A stretch of 64,000 bases of DNA from Adiantum capillus-veneris (Eukaryota > Streptophyta > Polypodiopsida > Polypodiales > Pteridaceae). Below are positions 48,450-59,611 of this stretch, piece by piece (the stretch's first letter is position 1; every line of letters begins with the position of its first letter). The stretch spans positions 58,568,753 to 58,632,752 of the forward strand of contig CM043959.1 in NCBI GenBank assembly GCA_014529385.2. The letters are read 5' to 3'. Made by a program: the position numbers and the translations under genes. The notes below the pieces were generated by a model that saw only the letters and a program-made list of their open reading frames with translations, searched no databases and was not told the DNA's origin.

Positions 48450-49450
48450 CATTAGATAGTCTTACCAATTTTTAAAACCTTATCTTCATGCCATAGAATG
48501 CTCTTTGGCTGCAAAATCTCTTCTTGACCCTCAAACTCAAGTGGCTCCTCAATCACTGGTTCTTTGGGTGGCTTGCCCTTATCTGGTTTTAAGAGGTCAC
48601 ATGAAAGGCATTATGAATGAATCACGTGTACTTGGTAACCTTAACTTGTAAGATGTTTCATTGATAGGCTTAAGAATTTGAAAAGGGCCATAATATTTTT
48701 TTTGCTAACTTAGCATAATATTTATGGTGACCCGTCGGACATCCTTGTGTTCTCTTTCCCATAGTGTGACTTAGGTAGGCTTTTGGAAACTTGAGAAATA
48801 CCCAATCAATGTCTTTGGAGGTCAAGGCTCGTCTATGCTTATCAGTAGTAGACTTTTGCTTCTACTGCGTGTGATGGATATAGATTTTTTGATAAGTTTT
48901 TAAAAGATTCTTTAAGATCTCTAATATACTCATTAGAAAAAAATATGTTTCCCCCGTAACATAGGCTTTAGGTAGATTAATGATAGTAGTTAAATTTTCT
49001 TTTTCACTTTGGCCATCCATTTGTGGGTGATAGGCCAAAGAGAAATTCAACTTAGTATCTAAATTCTCAAAGACAACCTTTCAAAAATTACTGGTCATTC
49101 TTGGATCTTTATCGGATACTATAGATGTTGGTAAGCCATTGTACTTAAAGACCTGTGAGATAAAGAGGGTTTCCATGTGGTTTGCTTTAATAGTCTTTTT
49201 GATTGGTATGAAATGTGCTTGCTTGCTAAACTAGTCTACTATTGTCCACATTCTCGTATTCCCATGTATAGACCTGGATAATCCAAAGATGAAATCCACT
49301 TATATACTTTTCAATGGGGCATCAGGTATAGACAATGGTGGAAGAAATCCAGACTGCTTCCCTCTATCATACTTTGTCTTTTGACATACAATGCATTTGG
49401 CAACATAGTCATAGTATGTCTGCCTTCATTGTTGGCCAATAAAAGTACAT
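48450..49450 (-). pseudogene. Ty3/gypsy integrase, broken
   Basis: Minus-strand blocks in gypsy integrase order are CIVCQKTKYDRGKQSG (zinc-domain end), SVDFI, GNTRMWTIVD, SKQAHFIPIKKTIKA, GLPTSIVSDKDPRMTS and NFSLAYHPQMDGQSEKENLT. The DDE residues can be seen in SVDFI, SDKDP and DGQSE. Frames change several times and stops are frequent, so no full-length protein is encoded. It sits between RNase H and the 3' LTR as expected. Confidence 0.85.
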
Positions 49451-49559
49451 CTCTACTCCCTTGAGAGTAGCTTGAATTCCTCTATGTCCCGCATAAGGTG
49501 GAACATGAGATTCATACATAAACTTTTCACGTAAATTATGTGTAATGCATAGACCATTT

Positions 49560-50195
49560 CCATATAGATTATAACCATCTTGTACACTGTATCGTTCCTC
49601 TTTCTTTCCTAGTGAAAAATCTCATAGAGGATAGATCATTGTGTGTAGTTATTGCTACATCATTCACCCCTGGCATTTGTGAAAGTGCATCGGCCAATTG
49701 GTTGTGCTTACCAACTATGTGAGCAATATGAAAATCAAACTGTGAGAGAGTATTTTCCCACCTCATTTTCTTATCACTTATATTTAGTTTGCATCAATAA
49801 GTATTTAAGACTTTGATGGTCTGTGTGCAACAAATGGAGTGCCTAGGAGATAATGCTTCCAAGCATCTAGGACATGTAAGATAGCTAAAAGCTCTTTTTC
49901 ATATATCCCTAGATTCTTTTCTTGGCATCCAATCTCCTAGTTTTGAATGCTATGTCATGCCCTTCTTGAAGCAAAGTAGCTCCAAGGAATTGTCCACAAT
50001 AATCACCACAATAATCAAACTTGACCTAAGAAGTCTTTGAAAGGTCTGGTATATTAGCATGGGTTGAGAGATAAGCTTTGCTTTTAAATTTTCAAAAGCT
50101 TCATTCTCTTTTGTAGTCCATACAAATTCTACTTTCTTCTTAGTCAAATCATACAATGGGCTTTCTATGAGACTGAGAATTTTTCTATGAAGCAT
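49560..50195 (-). pseudogene. Ty3/gypsy RNase H region, broken
   Basis: The minus frame at 49,950-50,195 contains SPLYDLTKKKVEFVWTTKEN and FENLKAKLISQPML, the RT connection leading into RNase H. The frame at 49,569-49,766 contains RWENTLSQFDFHIAHIVGKH and NQLADALSQMP, the RNase H C-terminus. The middle, including the catalytic DAS region, is degraded. Confidence 0.85.
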
Positions 50196-50960
50196 CTATA
50201 GTATGCACACATTCCTATGAAGCTTCTTAATTTGTGTAGATTTATTGGTATAGCCCATTATTTTATTACCTCCAACTTTGCAGGTTCCATTCAGATTCTT
50301 GCTTGAGAGATAATATACTTAAATATTTAATCTCTTTTAAGAAAAAAATACTTTTCTTTTGATTAATGTAAAGCTTATTGTCTCTCAGAACTTGAAATAT
50401 TACTTGAAGATGTTGCTTATGTTCCTCAATAGAGTCTTCAAGTAGATGATAATGTCGTTGAAGAACACTCCCATGAAGCTTCAATGAGGTGTGAAGAGCC
50501 TTTCCATCATTTGATTAAAGGTAGCCGGTGCATTGGAAAGTCCAAAAGGGAGTACTAAGAATTCATATAGGTCAAACGTTGTCTGAGGCCGTCTTATGAA
50601 TATCTTAAGGCACTATCCTTATTTGATGATAACCACTTTTGAGACCTATTCTACTATAGGAGGTAGACCCTTGTAGCTTATCAAATAGATCTTCTATCCT
50701 TGGAGTCAAAAATCTATTTTTTATGGTTATGTGATTAAGTCCACGATAGTTCACACACATTCTATAAGTATCATCTTTCTTTTGTACTAGTAGAACGGGC
50801 TAACAGAATGGAGATGAACTAGGCTTGACCATCCCCTTTTAAAAGCTCTTTCACTTGCCTCATATTCTCTTGTTGCTAAGCTGGTAAGACTTGATAAGGA
50901 GTCTCATTAGGAGGTGAACTAATAGGTAGAAGTTTTATGGAATGATCATCTTGTCCCCTT
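50196..50960 (-). pseudogene. Ty3/gypsy reverse transcriptase, broken
   Basis: Blocks on the minus strand include LLPISSPPNETPYQVLPA, QVKELLKG and, at the palm, FFNDIIIY instead of F(V/D)DD(I/V)LIY. The first catalytic aspartate of the FDD box is therefore Asn. EEHKQHLQVIFQVLRDNKLY follows in another frame. Multiple stops interrupt the domain. Confidence 0.82.
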
Positions 50961-51008
50961 TTGGGAGGTAGTTCTTTAGGAATATCATCCATAAACACAA
51001 CTTGAAAC

Positions 51009-51976
51009 TTATTTAGGAAACCAAAAAATTTCTAACTCCTCTTTAGTTTCATCTTTCATTTCATTATTAGAAACACATGCATCTTTCTTAGACTCCTTAA
51101 CAAAAACCATGTAACAAGAAAGAGAGATTTCCATTACTTTGTCAAAAGTTTGAGTCTGTACAAGAGGTATAGTGTTTTTGGTACTATTAACATCAAGCAC
51201 AACATCTTTGCCTCGATAGTAGGTAAAGAGGAATTTTATCTCAGGAAACTTTATAGTGGCAACAATGAAATCAAACCATGGTGCCCCTAGGGTAAATCTT
51301 CATGCTTGAGTGGAGAGATGAAGAAATCCTCCTTGTCGACATAGCTTTGCACATGGAGCCTTAGCTTCCCAATCAACAGAGTGAATGAGACCTCTTGTCC
51401 TTTGAAATCTTTATCTTCTTGTACCACTGTCCACATCTCCTATCTTGAAGTCATGAATTTCTAGTTTGGTATCTAGCTCAATAGAAATGAAGTTGTGAAT
51501 AGACAAAGAGTCAAAAAATATGAAAGCATCATGCTCTCTTACTTCTCCCCAAGCATAAGAGAGTGGTGCTCCTTTTCAATGGACTTCCTCTTTTAGAGCT
51601 TCCACCATGGTGGTTCTAGGAGGGTCATTACGTTCTTTTCTCTTAAGACATGCTCGAGAAACATGAATTTGCTCTCAAACACTTGTTACTTTTATGATAA
51701 CGTTCAACCTCTTTAGGAGAAAGTTTATTTTTACCTTTGTAGCCTTTCTCTTTTTCCTTTCCTTTGTTGTTGTTGTTGTTAGCCTTGGGAGAATTTTGCA
51801 CTGCATTGTTTTTCCTCTTTGGCTCAGTTGATTCCTTGGCTTCCATTGGCTTTGATCCCCTCTCAATCTCTTGTTGAAAATGAATCCTTGAAGCAACCAT
51901 AGTATGATGTATGACCTCTGTAATAGTTTTAGGTCTTTGTGAGTTGATATACTCAGTCATCTCCTCATATAGGCCA
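51009..51976 (-). pseudogene. Ty3/gypsy Gag C-terminus and protease, truncated
   Basis: The minus strand reads EEMTEYINSQRPKTITEVIH, a Lys/Asn-rich linker, a damaged zinc knuckle, then FDSLSIHNFISIELDTKLEI (protease, with DSLS for DSGS) and a linker with TIPLVQTQTFDKVMEISLS. It aligns block by block with the Gag-protease at 20-21.9 kb, so both belong to one family. The N-terminal Gag is cut off at 51,976 by the start of another LTR. Confidence 0.8.
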
Positions 51977-52879
51977 TGTTGGAAGTCAAGCTAGACGGGC
52001 GCCCTTCGAGTCGACCCATTCTCCCACGAGCCCCAAAATTTTGATGTCTCTTCATTATTTTTTTGAGAAGCCTTGTAACTATTTGATAATCTATGATTAT
52101 AGATGGGCAATCTCTAAGAAATGAGTTGTAAAGTATGTCATGGAGTTTGAGTCCTGTAAACTCTGCCCCACTGGCCAAAAGAGCCCTAGGTATAAAGTCT
52201 ATTTTGTAAAGTGGGAAACGAACATGTTATTATTATCAAGTTTTGAGTTTTGAAGCGTACAATTGAGAGCAGCTACTCTCTTGCAAATTGTAATCATCAT
52301 GTCTTAAGCTCCGGTAATCACATTTTGATTCTGAAACTTGCATTGTGTTCCTTGTCCATTGCTCTTTCATTCAAGTATATTCATTTTAGATTATGTGGTG
52401 ATTTGTGACTCTATGTTAGTAGGCTAAATCTGTTGTTTTAAGTTTGTTAATGACTGATTTTTGATATTCCGACCATAGGAGAGTGTTCCTAGACCCGAGG
52501 GCGATCTTTTTGGTATATTCTATTGTGATTTCTAGGACCTTGATCATGATGGATCGTGATTTTTGTACCTCCTTGTATTGCGACCAAACTTGGTAAGCGT
52601 CTTAGACCTCCTCCCAAAGTTTTGTAGCATTTGGACATCTTGCAAGTGTCAAAAGAGGTTGATGATTGAGTGCGGTGACATAGGACATAGACACGTTTCC
52701 ATATCCTAGAGTGATAGATTTGCATGTGCTAGAGATATTGTCGTTCCATAGGTTCATTTCTTAAGGTTGACACCTTTAAAGACTTTCCGTGCCCTATTCG
52801 AGTCGCTTTCTTGAGTATGGACATTATGTTAATGTCGAAAAGCTATTCTATAGACGTCCATCGTGGCAACCCGCTAACA
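51977..52879 (+). repeat. Ty3/gypsy LTR, 903 bp, plus orientation
   Basis: Starts TGTTGGAAGTCAAGC and ends CGCTAACA, with TTCGCACCATTGCTAGGGATAG following as a primer-site-like region. It abuts the truncated Gag of the preceding element, so it was inserted into or recombined with that element. No second copy exists within the window. Confidence 0.75.
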
Positions 52880-53280
52880 TTCGCACCATTGCTAGGGATA
52901 GTGATCCTTAGCTGTGGTGAGTGTCTGAGTTGTACCTTTTTACTTAGAGACTTTGATTTTGATTTCCACTTCATTTACGTTTTAGCAGTCAAGCAGCTAG
53001 ATACGTGGTTTAGTGCTTGGTAGAGCCTAGAATTTAAGGACTTGCTAGATCTATCCTCGAAGGTAAAGAGGGTTGTGAGTGAGATAGCCAAAAGAATTTC
53101 ATTCTTCAATTTTCTTGTTATTTCAGAGTGTTGTACCGTTTTCCATTTTGAATTTATTTTTTACTGTTTTGTTTATTTTTGTTTGATGTTTCATTTTAGT
53201 ACTTAAGAGTAGGGTAAGTAGAAACTACCTCCATCAAGTTTGGGCAAAAGATCTAAATATATTCATGTAGATTAGTGCAG
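52880..53280 (+). other. Leader region after the gypsy LTR
   Basis: A 70-codon plus frame ends at 53,023 and has no known motif. The stretch otherwise shows no gene. Confidence 0.4.
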
Positions 53281-54433
53281 GAACATGGATCTGGATCCAT
53301 GCCCCCTGTGACTTTTTGAGTAGGAACTGATACCATTGGGTTCAATGTGGTTCTAGACAACAAAATATACACTTTTTTGGTGAAAAACTTGACACAAAAA
53401 CTCAACCAAATCAAGGAAATTAGGCAAAGACAGAAAAAACCTTGGAAATAGACAAAAATTGGGTCTTTTTGACTTTTTGGTGTCCAAACTCAAAAATAAA
53501 TCAAAATATGACCTCTATAGGGTCTAGACAAACAATTGACCAAATTCCATGACCAGATACAGTGGAACATGGATCACCATCTATGACCCCTTGAAGCATC
53601 TAAGGCTAAAATTTGGGCAGTAAGAAGCTGATACCATTTGGAACAACTTTTGTGAAGGTCATCATAGTAGAAAACAACAAAAAGTGGACCAAAATCCTAA
53701 AATACAAGCTCCAAGTCAAAAATCTCAAGTAGCCACAAATTTCTACTTGTGGCAAGATAAAAGGGCTTCAAATCCAAAAATATGTGGGTAGGTAGACCCC
53801 ATAGACTTCAAGTAGCAATCTGATCAAGTTTTGGATCCAGACATAGAGGAACATGGATCGCGATCCATGCCCCCCTACTAGTTTTTGGGAGTGTAGCCTT
53901 ATAGACTTGTAGCAGAGACCAACACAAAAAATTTGTCCAAAAACAAGGGTAGCAAAAAAAATTGACAAAAGTCTCCAAACAAGACCAGAGCCTAATCAAG
54001 ACCAAAAACCACAAAACAGGTTGACAAAGTGACTTTTGGGAGACCTAAAGGAGATTAAAACATCTAAAATTCACTTAACAACTATCAAGAGTTTGTGAGA
54101 GACATGTGTGCCAAGTTTCAAGTGATTTTGACACTGGGGTACATGGATCGCGATCAAGGAGTTGGATTGTGCAAATCGCAAGCAAAACAGGAGTTGTGTC
54201 AAAAGTTCGATAAAATTTTGATTCTAAAAGATTTTGACTAACCCAATGGCTGTGAAGCTATACCAACCAAGTGAATTTTGTACATGTTCCATGGATCAGG
54301 GTTGCAGTGAGTTGCCTTTGGTCAAAGAACTGAATGCATCATAAAAGGTAACATGTCAAGGTTTTGCAAGCTTTGTTTTCTTGATGTATTTGTGGTTAGG
54401 AAAATTTTATCAAAGTAGAAACCCCAGTAATAA
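53281..54433. repeat. Diverged tandem units of about 285 bp with a palindromic core
   Basis: The phrase G(A/T)ACATGGATC recurs at 53,281, 53,575, 53,849 and 54,139, spaced 294, 274 and 290 bp. Each is preceded by related text such as CAAATTCCATGACCAGATAC or CAAGTTTTGGATCCAGACA. In unit 3 the core is a perfect 18-bp palindrome, CATGGATCGCGATCCATG (53,852-53,869); unit 1 is nearly palindromic. The units are heavily diverged between cores. No coding sequence is evident. Confidence 0.7.
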
Positions 54434-55611
54434 AGACCAATCAAGCCATATTTTGACTGAGGGTAGTGCAATTAAGGGACCATACCCACCTTAGAGATAA
54501 TTTTGGAGGAGAGTCTTTCTGATACCTCTTTGGAGAGATCGTATACCTATATGGCCGAGGGATCCAAAAGTGCGAGTTTCAAAGAAGATACCAAAATGGC
54601 AGTGGGACCATTGCAACCTGCACCAAACCAAAAACTTTTGCACTTGCAATATTAGTTTGAGAATGACCAATGTGCTCAAATCTATAAGGACAATAAGGAT
54701 CATTACTGTGTTAAAATTAAAGAGAGGCTTCGTGAGCTTAAGCTCGTAGTGCCCGTAGATTATAGTGGCGATCGGTATCTCACCCAAGAGGGAAAAGTGT
54801 ATATAGTTATGCTTAATCCTTTTATTATGGACAAGTGGGATTAACATGCACGAAACAAAAAGTTGAGGTAGAGCCTGAAGAGAAGCCGCCTAAGCTACAT
54901 ATTCCAAATGTCAAGCTTAGACAAGTAAATGTCACTACACATGTCAACACCAACAACAACCATGTGGGCTTATATAAGTATGATAACAAAGAGCAAATTC
55001 TCTTCTATAGGTGCGAGGAGTCCAATGTGAGGGAGTTGATTGAACATAAACACTTCTACATATTTACATTTGATATTGAAAGAGATACACAAATAATCAT
55101 GTCAGATAAGTATGGTCGGAAATATTTGGCAGCGAGCCTTAATGAGCTAGAGGTATATATTTAAGGGCACACTCCATTAGTACTATGTCACCACTAGCAT
55201 GCACAAACCTCCAACCTTAGAAACCACAAAATTGAAAACTACAAGAGCAAGTCCTCTTTGCTGAAATCTCATGTGACTCATTTAGTCGATCACATCTTTC
55301 TGTACCAAGACCGATGGGATCCCTGGATTCTTGGGTTCCTATGTCTTTACATCAAGGTAGTGACATTGCAAACACAATTTTCACCACTAGGGTGATGGAT
55401 ATCAAAACCAAAAGTTAGGATGTAAGACCCAAAGGAAGAGCGACTGATTGAACCCCTTCAAGAGCACCTGTGAGTGGATATGAGATGAGAGATATAATGG
55501 TGGGAGAACCTAGAATGATGAGAGATATAATGGTGGGAGAACTTAGAATGATGAGGATGGTAGCCAATGCGACCTTCTCAAGTGGCTAAGTGTGTGTATT
55601 GGGGGTACCAT
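54434..55611. repeat. Internal region of LTR element, copy 1 (truncated)
   Basis: This stretch matches 58,144-59,294 at a constant offset of about 3.71 kb, starting at AGACCAATCAAG. In both places the right-hand neighbour is the same LTR, so it is the 5' internal part of a minus-strand element. Here the homology stops at 54,434, where tandem-repeat sequence begins. Confidence 0.85.
54551..55164 (+). pseudogene. Antisense ORF pair, copy 1, unknown function
   Basis: A plus frame from ATG at 54,551 (MAEGSKSASFKEDTKMAVG) runs past one TAG to KLVVPVDYSGDRYL and IMDKWD, stopping at 54,844. A second frame, shifted by -1, overlaps its end (open from about 54,835) and reads KQKVEVEPEEKPPKL, NNNHVGLYKYDNKEQ, FYIFTFDIERDTQIIM and KYGRKYLAAS to 55,164. 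The amino-acid composition looks protein-like, yet the ORFs run opposite to the surrounding LTR. I do not recognise the product. Comparison with the copy at 58.26-58.88 kb gives mostly amino-acid-changing differences, so it is not under visible constraint. Confidence 0.5.
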
Positions 55612-56516
55612 CGTAGCATAGCTCCAATGACCAACAAAATTATCAATTCGGAGAGATGAGCTACCCGGCTAGGGCATGGAAACACTCACACAATTAGTGA
55701 GCTAATCATGGAAACACAAATGGTGACTCTATGAGTTGAGATTCTCGGCCTATGGAGGAGCTAAGCCACAATAATTGGCAATCTCCACATCCACTTTCCT
55801 TCACCTCCAATCAACCCAATCACACACACTAGATTGTAAGACGCACACAACACTAATCCTATAATTAATGCAACATACTAATCACAAGCACACACACATA
55901 GATCTATTGAGCACCACACTCCAATCAAACCTGCATGCAGACACAAGAAAAAGAGGACAACCACACAAGATTAGAACGGGATTAACCACTAATTACGATC
56001 TAGCTAATCAAAGCATCATTGGCAATCACAAGAAGAATGAGGGAGGCATAGTGAAAGAGAATCAAACATTGATTGGTGTTAATCAAGTCACATGAGCAAG
56101 GAGAAGCTCAAGGACTCCATAGCCATACACTTCAAGAGCTCTCATCAAAGAGTGCTCTCAACAAATGAGCTTGAGAATCCCTATTTTCTTTTAGACACTG
56201 CCTTATATACCTATGGTAAAAATATGCAATGTCTAGGTGCCCAAAGCCTTTAGGGATTTTCCACTTACTAAATTTTCAACCTAGGCACACTAACTGACCT
56301 GCTCTTTACACCTTGGAACTCCCATAACACATTGAAAATATTAAAATGGCCTGAAATAAATAAATGGACAATTTACAATACATGGCCATTTTGATAAATG
56401 TAAAAAAAGTGTAACTCCAATCTTCATTGCTTCTTTGTATTCATCCTCAATGTGCATTTATACGTCTTTGATCTATAGCAGCTTTTGTTAATTAACTGAC
56501 GCTGGCTCAGTTAACA
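55612..56516 (-). repeat. Gypsy-like LTR A, about 905 bp
   Basis: On the minus strand it starts at 56,516 with TGTTAACTGAGCC, right after a polypurine tract, and ends at about 55,612 next to GGTACCCCCAATAC, which corresponds to the primer-site region of the sister copy (GGCACCCCCAACAC). The partial copy at 59,295-59,578 and the LTR ending at 36,272 belong to the same family. Confidence 0.82.
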
Positions 56517-56530
56517 TTCTCCCCTTCCAA
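56517..56530 (-). promoter_or_regulatory. Polypurine tract of the LTR A element
   Basis: The minus strand reads TTGGAAGGGGAGAA immediately before the LTR start. It sets both orientation and LTR boundary. Confidence 0.85.
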
Positions 56531-57505
56531 TTTTAGTGTCCATCCTTGGGCACTGTTGAAAAGTGTCCTTGGAGTTGTGGAAGGTTTTTGATTGGTTGTT
56601 GATGGGATGATCGTCTTCATTTGTTGTTGAATTTGTTGCTGAGGTTCAATTTGCTACATCATCTTGATTGGTCAGAATATGTTTGATGTGAGAGATGATG
56701 CTGCATTTGTCTGTTGTAACAGCATAATGATGAGGCTGCTATTTATATATGAAAAGTATGTACAAGGGAAGTAGAATGATGAGGTTCTAAAATATGGTCT
56801 AATACCTGGATGACCAAAGGAAAAAAACCCAGTTGGAAAAAAAGTGTCTTTGGGATACACAAATTATTGGAGTACTTATTATCATGGGAAATATTAATAA
56901 AGTACTCAAGGGATTATTTGCTGATAGATACGAAAAAAAAAGGCTGCAAATATGAGAGGGTAGCATGATGGAACATTTTTTTGCTTGTTGTAGTCCACTC
57001 AAGGTGCATAGGTGGAAGCAAAAAAGAGTGTCTAATGCATATTGTCCAATGGTGGGACTTCCCATACACATACACAAAAATGCATGGAAAACAATATGCT
57101 GTGCAAGAAGGATTTTGAGGGGTTCTTCAGAAAGATGGTGTAGCTATAAAAGAATATGACATGGCTTTACAAGGTGGAACCCCTTCAAGAATGGTTTTTG
57201 TTGATCTCATCTTACTGTGCATTGTGCGCGAGTTTTGGACTCTATGACACTCTACCAATTGTAAGTTAATAGACTTCGACTCTTATGCTCATCTCATCCA
57301 GCATGAGCGACATGACTTAGATATGATCAACTCTTCTAGCTTGAGCATAAGCCTCATAACTATGACTCTTAGCACAAATTTTATTACGACTTGAAGCTTT
57401 GGGACTAATGCTTTGCTCATTTTATGGCTCAGCAGCCTGACTCTGACTATGACAAAGAGTGTTTTTTTCATCGTGGCGACTTGACTTTTTACATTCTTGT
57501 GCTTA
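56531..57505 (-). other. 3' internal region, no pol domains
   Basis: Short minus frames occur at 56,672-56,860 and 56,799-57,077 without recognisable motifs. No RT, RNase H or integrase signature can be seen on either strand between the two LTRs, so the element is a LARD-like derivative. Confidence 0.5.
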
Positions 57506-58150
57506 CTACAAACATTTCTTCAGGTAAAAGTAAGCTTGAATCCTCAAAAAGAGGATGATGAAGGACCAAGTTGGCATTGAAGGTTTCTTTTTCCATACTT
57601 GTTTTATCTTCTTCAAATTTGCATTTGCGTTGGTTGGGTGGTCCTTATTTGAATATGAAGACTCCATTATCTGTGTGATTCTCCAATTAGGAATGTTGAT
57701 AGGAGTCTTTGATGTTGTTGTAGGCCTTTGTTGGCTGTCGGCATCTGGATGACCATTGAAAGACTTAGGAATCCAAATCTCTTGAGGACCTTTGTATCTC
57801 CTTTGTTGACTTTGCTTCGCTCTAGGTCTTGTTGAGTTCTTGAGATCTTCATGCGAGTCTGGTGTAGTTACAATTGGCTTGTGGATGACTGGTAGCCAAA
57901 TCTTTGTATAACTTGTGTAGAATCCTTGTCCAAGAGGAAGATTCTTTGAGATCCATCTTTGTTCTGTATCCTCTTGTGAGTTGTGGTAGACTTTAGCATC
58001 TTTCGATGCTGTTCTGTTGTTGTATACCAGCTTCTTAGGCATCTTAGAATATAGTGGATGTTGATACCTAGTGGGCCTTCTTTCTTGGGAGGGTCTTGAT
58101 TTCACTTCATATGGTCTAACCTGCGGTTTTGGTACCCAAATAGAGACCAA
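57506..58150 (-). CDS. Hypothetical 214-codon protein with repeated IWxPK motif, element-encoded
   Basis: The minus frame is open for 214 codons in sense orientation relative to LTRs A and B. The product is basic and rich in Pro, Gln, Ser and Thr. A short motif recurs: SIWVPKPQVR at the start, QRWISKNLPLG, TKIWLPVIHK and QEIWIPKSFN. This spacing of Trp-Pro-Lys words suggests a low-complexity repeat protein, possibly a Gag-like RNA-binding product. Start is the first ATG in the open frame and is not certain. I do not recognise a domain. It ends in a hydrophobic stretch before the stop. Confidence 0.45.
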   Translation of the reverse strand: MVSIWVPKPQVRPYEVKSRPSQERRPTRYQHPLYSKMPKKLVYNNRTASKDAKVYHNSQEDTEQRWISKNLPLGQGFYTSYTKIWLPVIHKPIVTTPDSHEDLKNSTRPRAKQSQQRRYKGPQEIWIPKSFNGHPDADSQQRPTTTSKTPINIPNWRITQIMESSYSNKDHPTNANANLKKIKQVWKKKPSMPTWSFIILFLRIQAYFYLKKCL

Positions 58151-59294
58151 TCAAGACATATTTTGACCGAGGGTAGTGTCAATTAAAGGACCATACGTAT
58201 CTTAGAGATAATCTTGGAGGAGGTTCTTTCTGATACCTCTTTGGAGAGATCGTATACCTATATGGCTGAGGGATCAAAAAGTGCGAGTTTCAAAGAAGAA
58301 ACCAAAATGGGAGCGAGACCATCGCAACCTGCACCAAACAAAAAACTTTTGCACTTGCAATATTAGTTTGAGAATGAGCAGGTTGCTGAAATCTATAAGG
58401 ACGATATGGATCATTACTGTGTTAAAATTGAAGAGAGGCCTAGTGAGCTTAAGCTCGTAGTGCCCGTAGATTATAGTGGCGATCAGTATCTCGATGAAGA
58501 GGGAAACATGTATATAATTATTCTTAATCCTTTTATTACGGACAAGTGGGATTAACATGCACGAAACAAAAAGTTGAGGTAGAGCCTGAAGAGAAGCCAC
58601 CTAAGCTACATATTCCAAATGCCAAGCTTAGACAAGTAAATGTCGCTACACATGTCAACACCAACAACAACCATGTGGGCTTATATAAGTATGATAACAA
58701 AGAGAAAATTCTCTACTATAGGTGTGAGGAGTCCAATGTGAGGGAGTTGATTGAACATAAATACTTCTACATATTTACATTTGATATTGAAAGAGATACA
58801 CAAATAATCATGTCAGATAAGTATGGTTGGAAATATTTGGGAGCGAGCCGTAATGAGCTAGACTTATATATGTAATTTAAGGACACACTCCATCAGTACT
58901 ATGTCACCGCTAGCATGCACAAACCTCCAACCTTAGAAACCACAAAATTGAAAACTACAAGAGCAAGTCCTCTTTGCTGAAATATCATGTGGAAGACTCA
59001 TTTGGTTGATCACATCTTTCTGTACCAAGACCGATGGAATCCCTGAATTCTTGGGTTCCTATGTCTTTACATTGAGGTAGTGACATTGCAAACAAAATTT
59101 TTAGCACAACGGTACTAGATATGAGAACCAAAAGTCAGGATGGAGCGACTGATTGAACCCCTTCAAGAGCACGTGTGAGTGGATATGAGATGAGAGATAT
59201 AATGGTGGGAGAACCTAGAATGATGAGGATGGTAGCAAAAACTCAAAGAATGTGACCTTCTCAAGTGGCTAAGTGCATGTGTTGGGGGTGCCAT
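58144..59294. repeat. Internal region of LTR element, copy 2
   Basis: Matches 54,434-55,611 over its whole length with small indels. It adjoins LTR B on the right and the 214-codon ORF on the left. Together with LTR A and LTR B it defines an LTR-internal-LTR-internal arrangement. Confidence 0.85.
58262..58875 (+). pseudogene. Antisense ORF pair, copy 2, unknown function
   Basis: Same organisation as 54,551-55,164: first frame from ATG 58,262 to 58,555 with the same internal TAG, second frame from 58,546 to 58,875 (109 codons). In the second frame I count 13 nucleotide differences from copy 1, of which 11 change the amino acid. That ratio is what neutral drift of a duplicate would give, so the ORF may be open only by descent. 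Confidence 0.5.
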
Positions 59295-59578
59295 TGTAGC
59301 ATAGCTCCAATGACCAACATAATTATCAATCCGGAGAGATGAGCTACCCGGCTAGGGCATGTAAACACTCACACGATTAGTGAGATAATCATGGTAACAC
59401 GAATGGTGACTCTCTGAGGTGAGCTTCTCGGCCTATGGAGGAGCTAAGCCACAATGATTGGCAATCTCCACATCCACTTTCCTTCACCTCCAATCAACCC
59501 AATCACACACACTAACGATTGCAAGATGCAGTCAAGAATAATCCTATCATGCAGCACACTAATCACAAGCACACACAC
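59295..59578 (-). repeat. Gypsy-like LTR B, interrupted by the CACTA element
   Basis: Matches the inner end of LTR A from 55,612, including the block CCCGGCTAGGGCATG and CACACACACTA. At 59,579 the LTR is interrupted; in LTR A the matching sequence continues through CACACACACATAGATC. The rest of LTR B must lie beyond the CACTA element, outside the window. Confidence 0.85.
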
Positions 59579-59611
59579 CACTACAAGAGGTTGTGTGCTC
59601 TTGTGACGCTG

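Noticed and set aside
57506-57752. Plus-strand ORF 57,555-57,752 as a membrane protein
   Set aside because: It is the complement of the 214-codon minus ORF and has no independent support.
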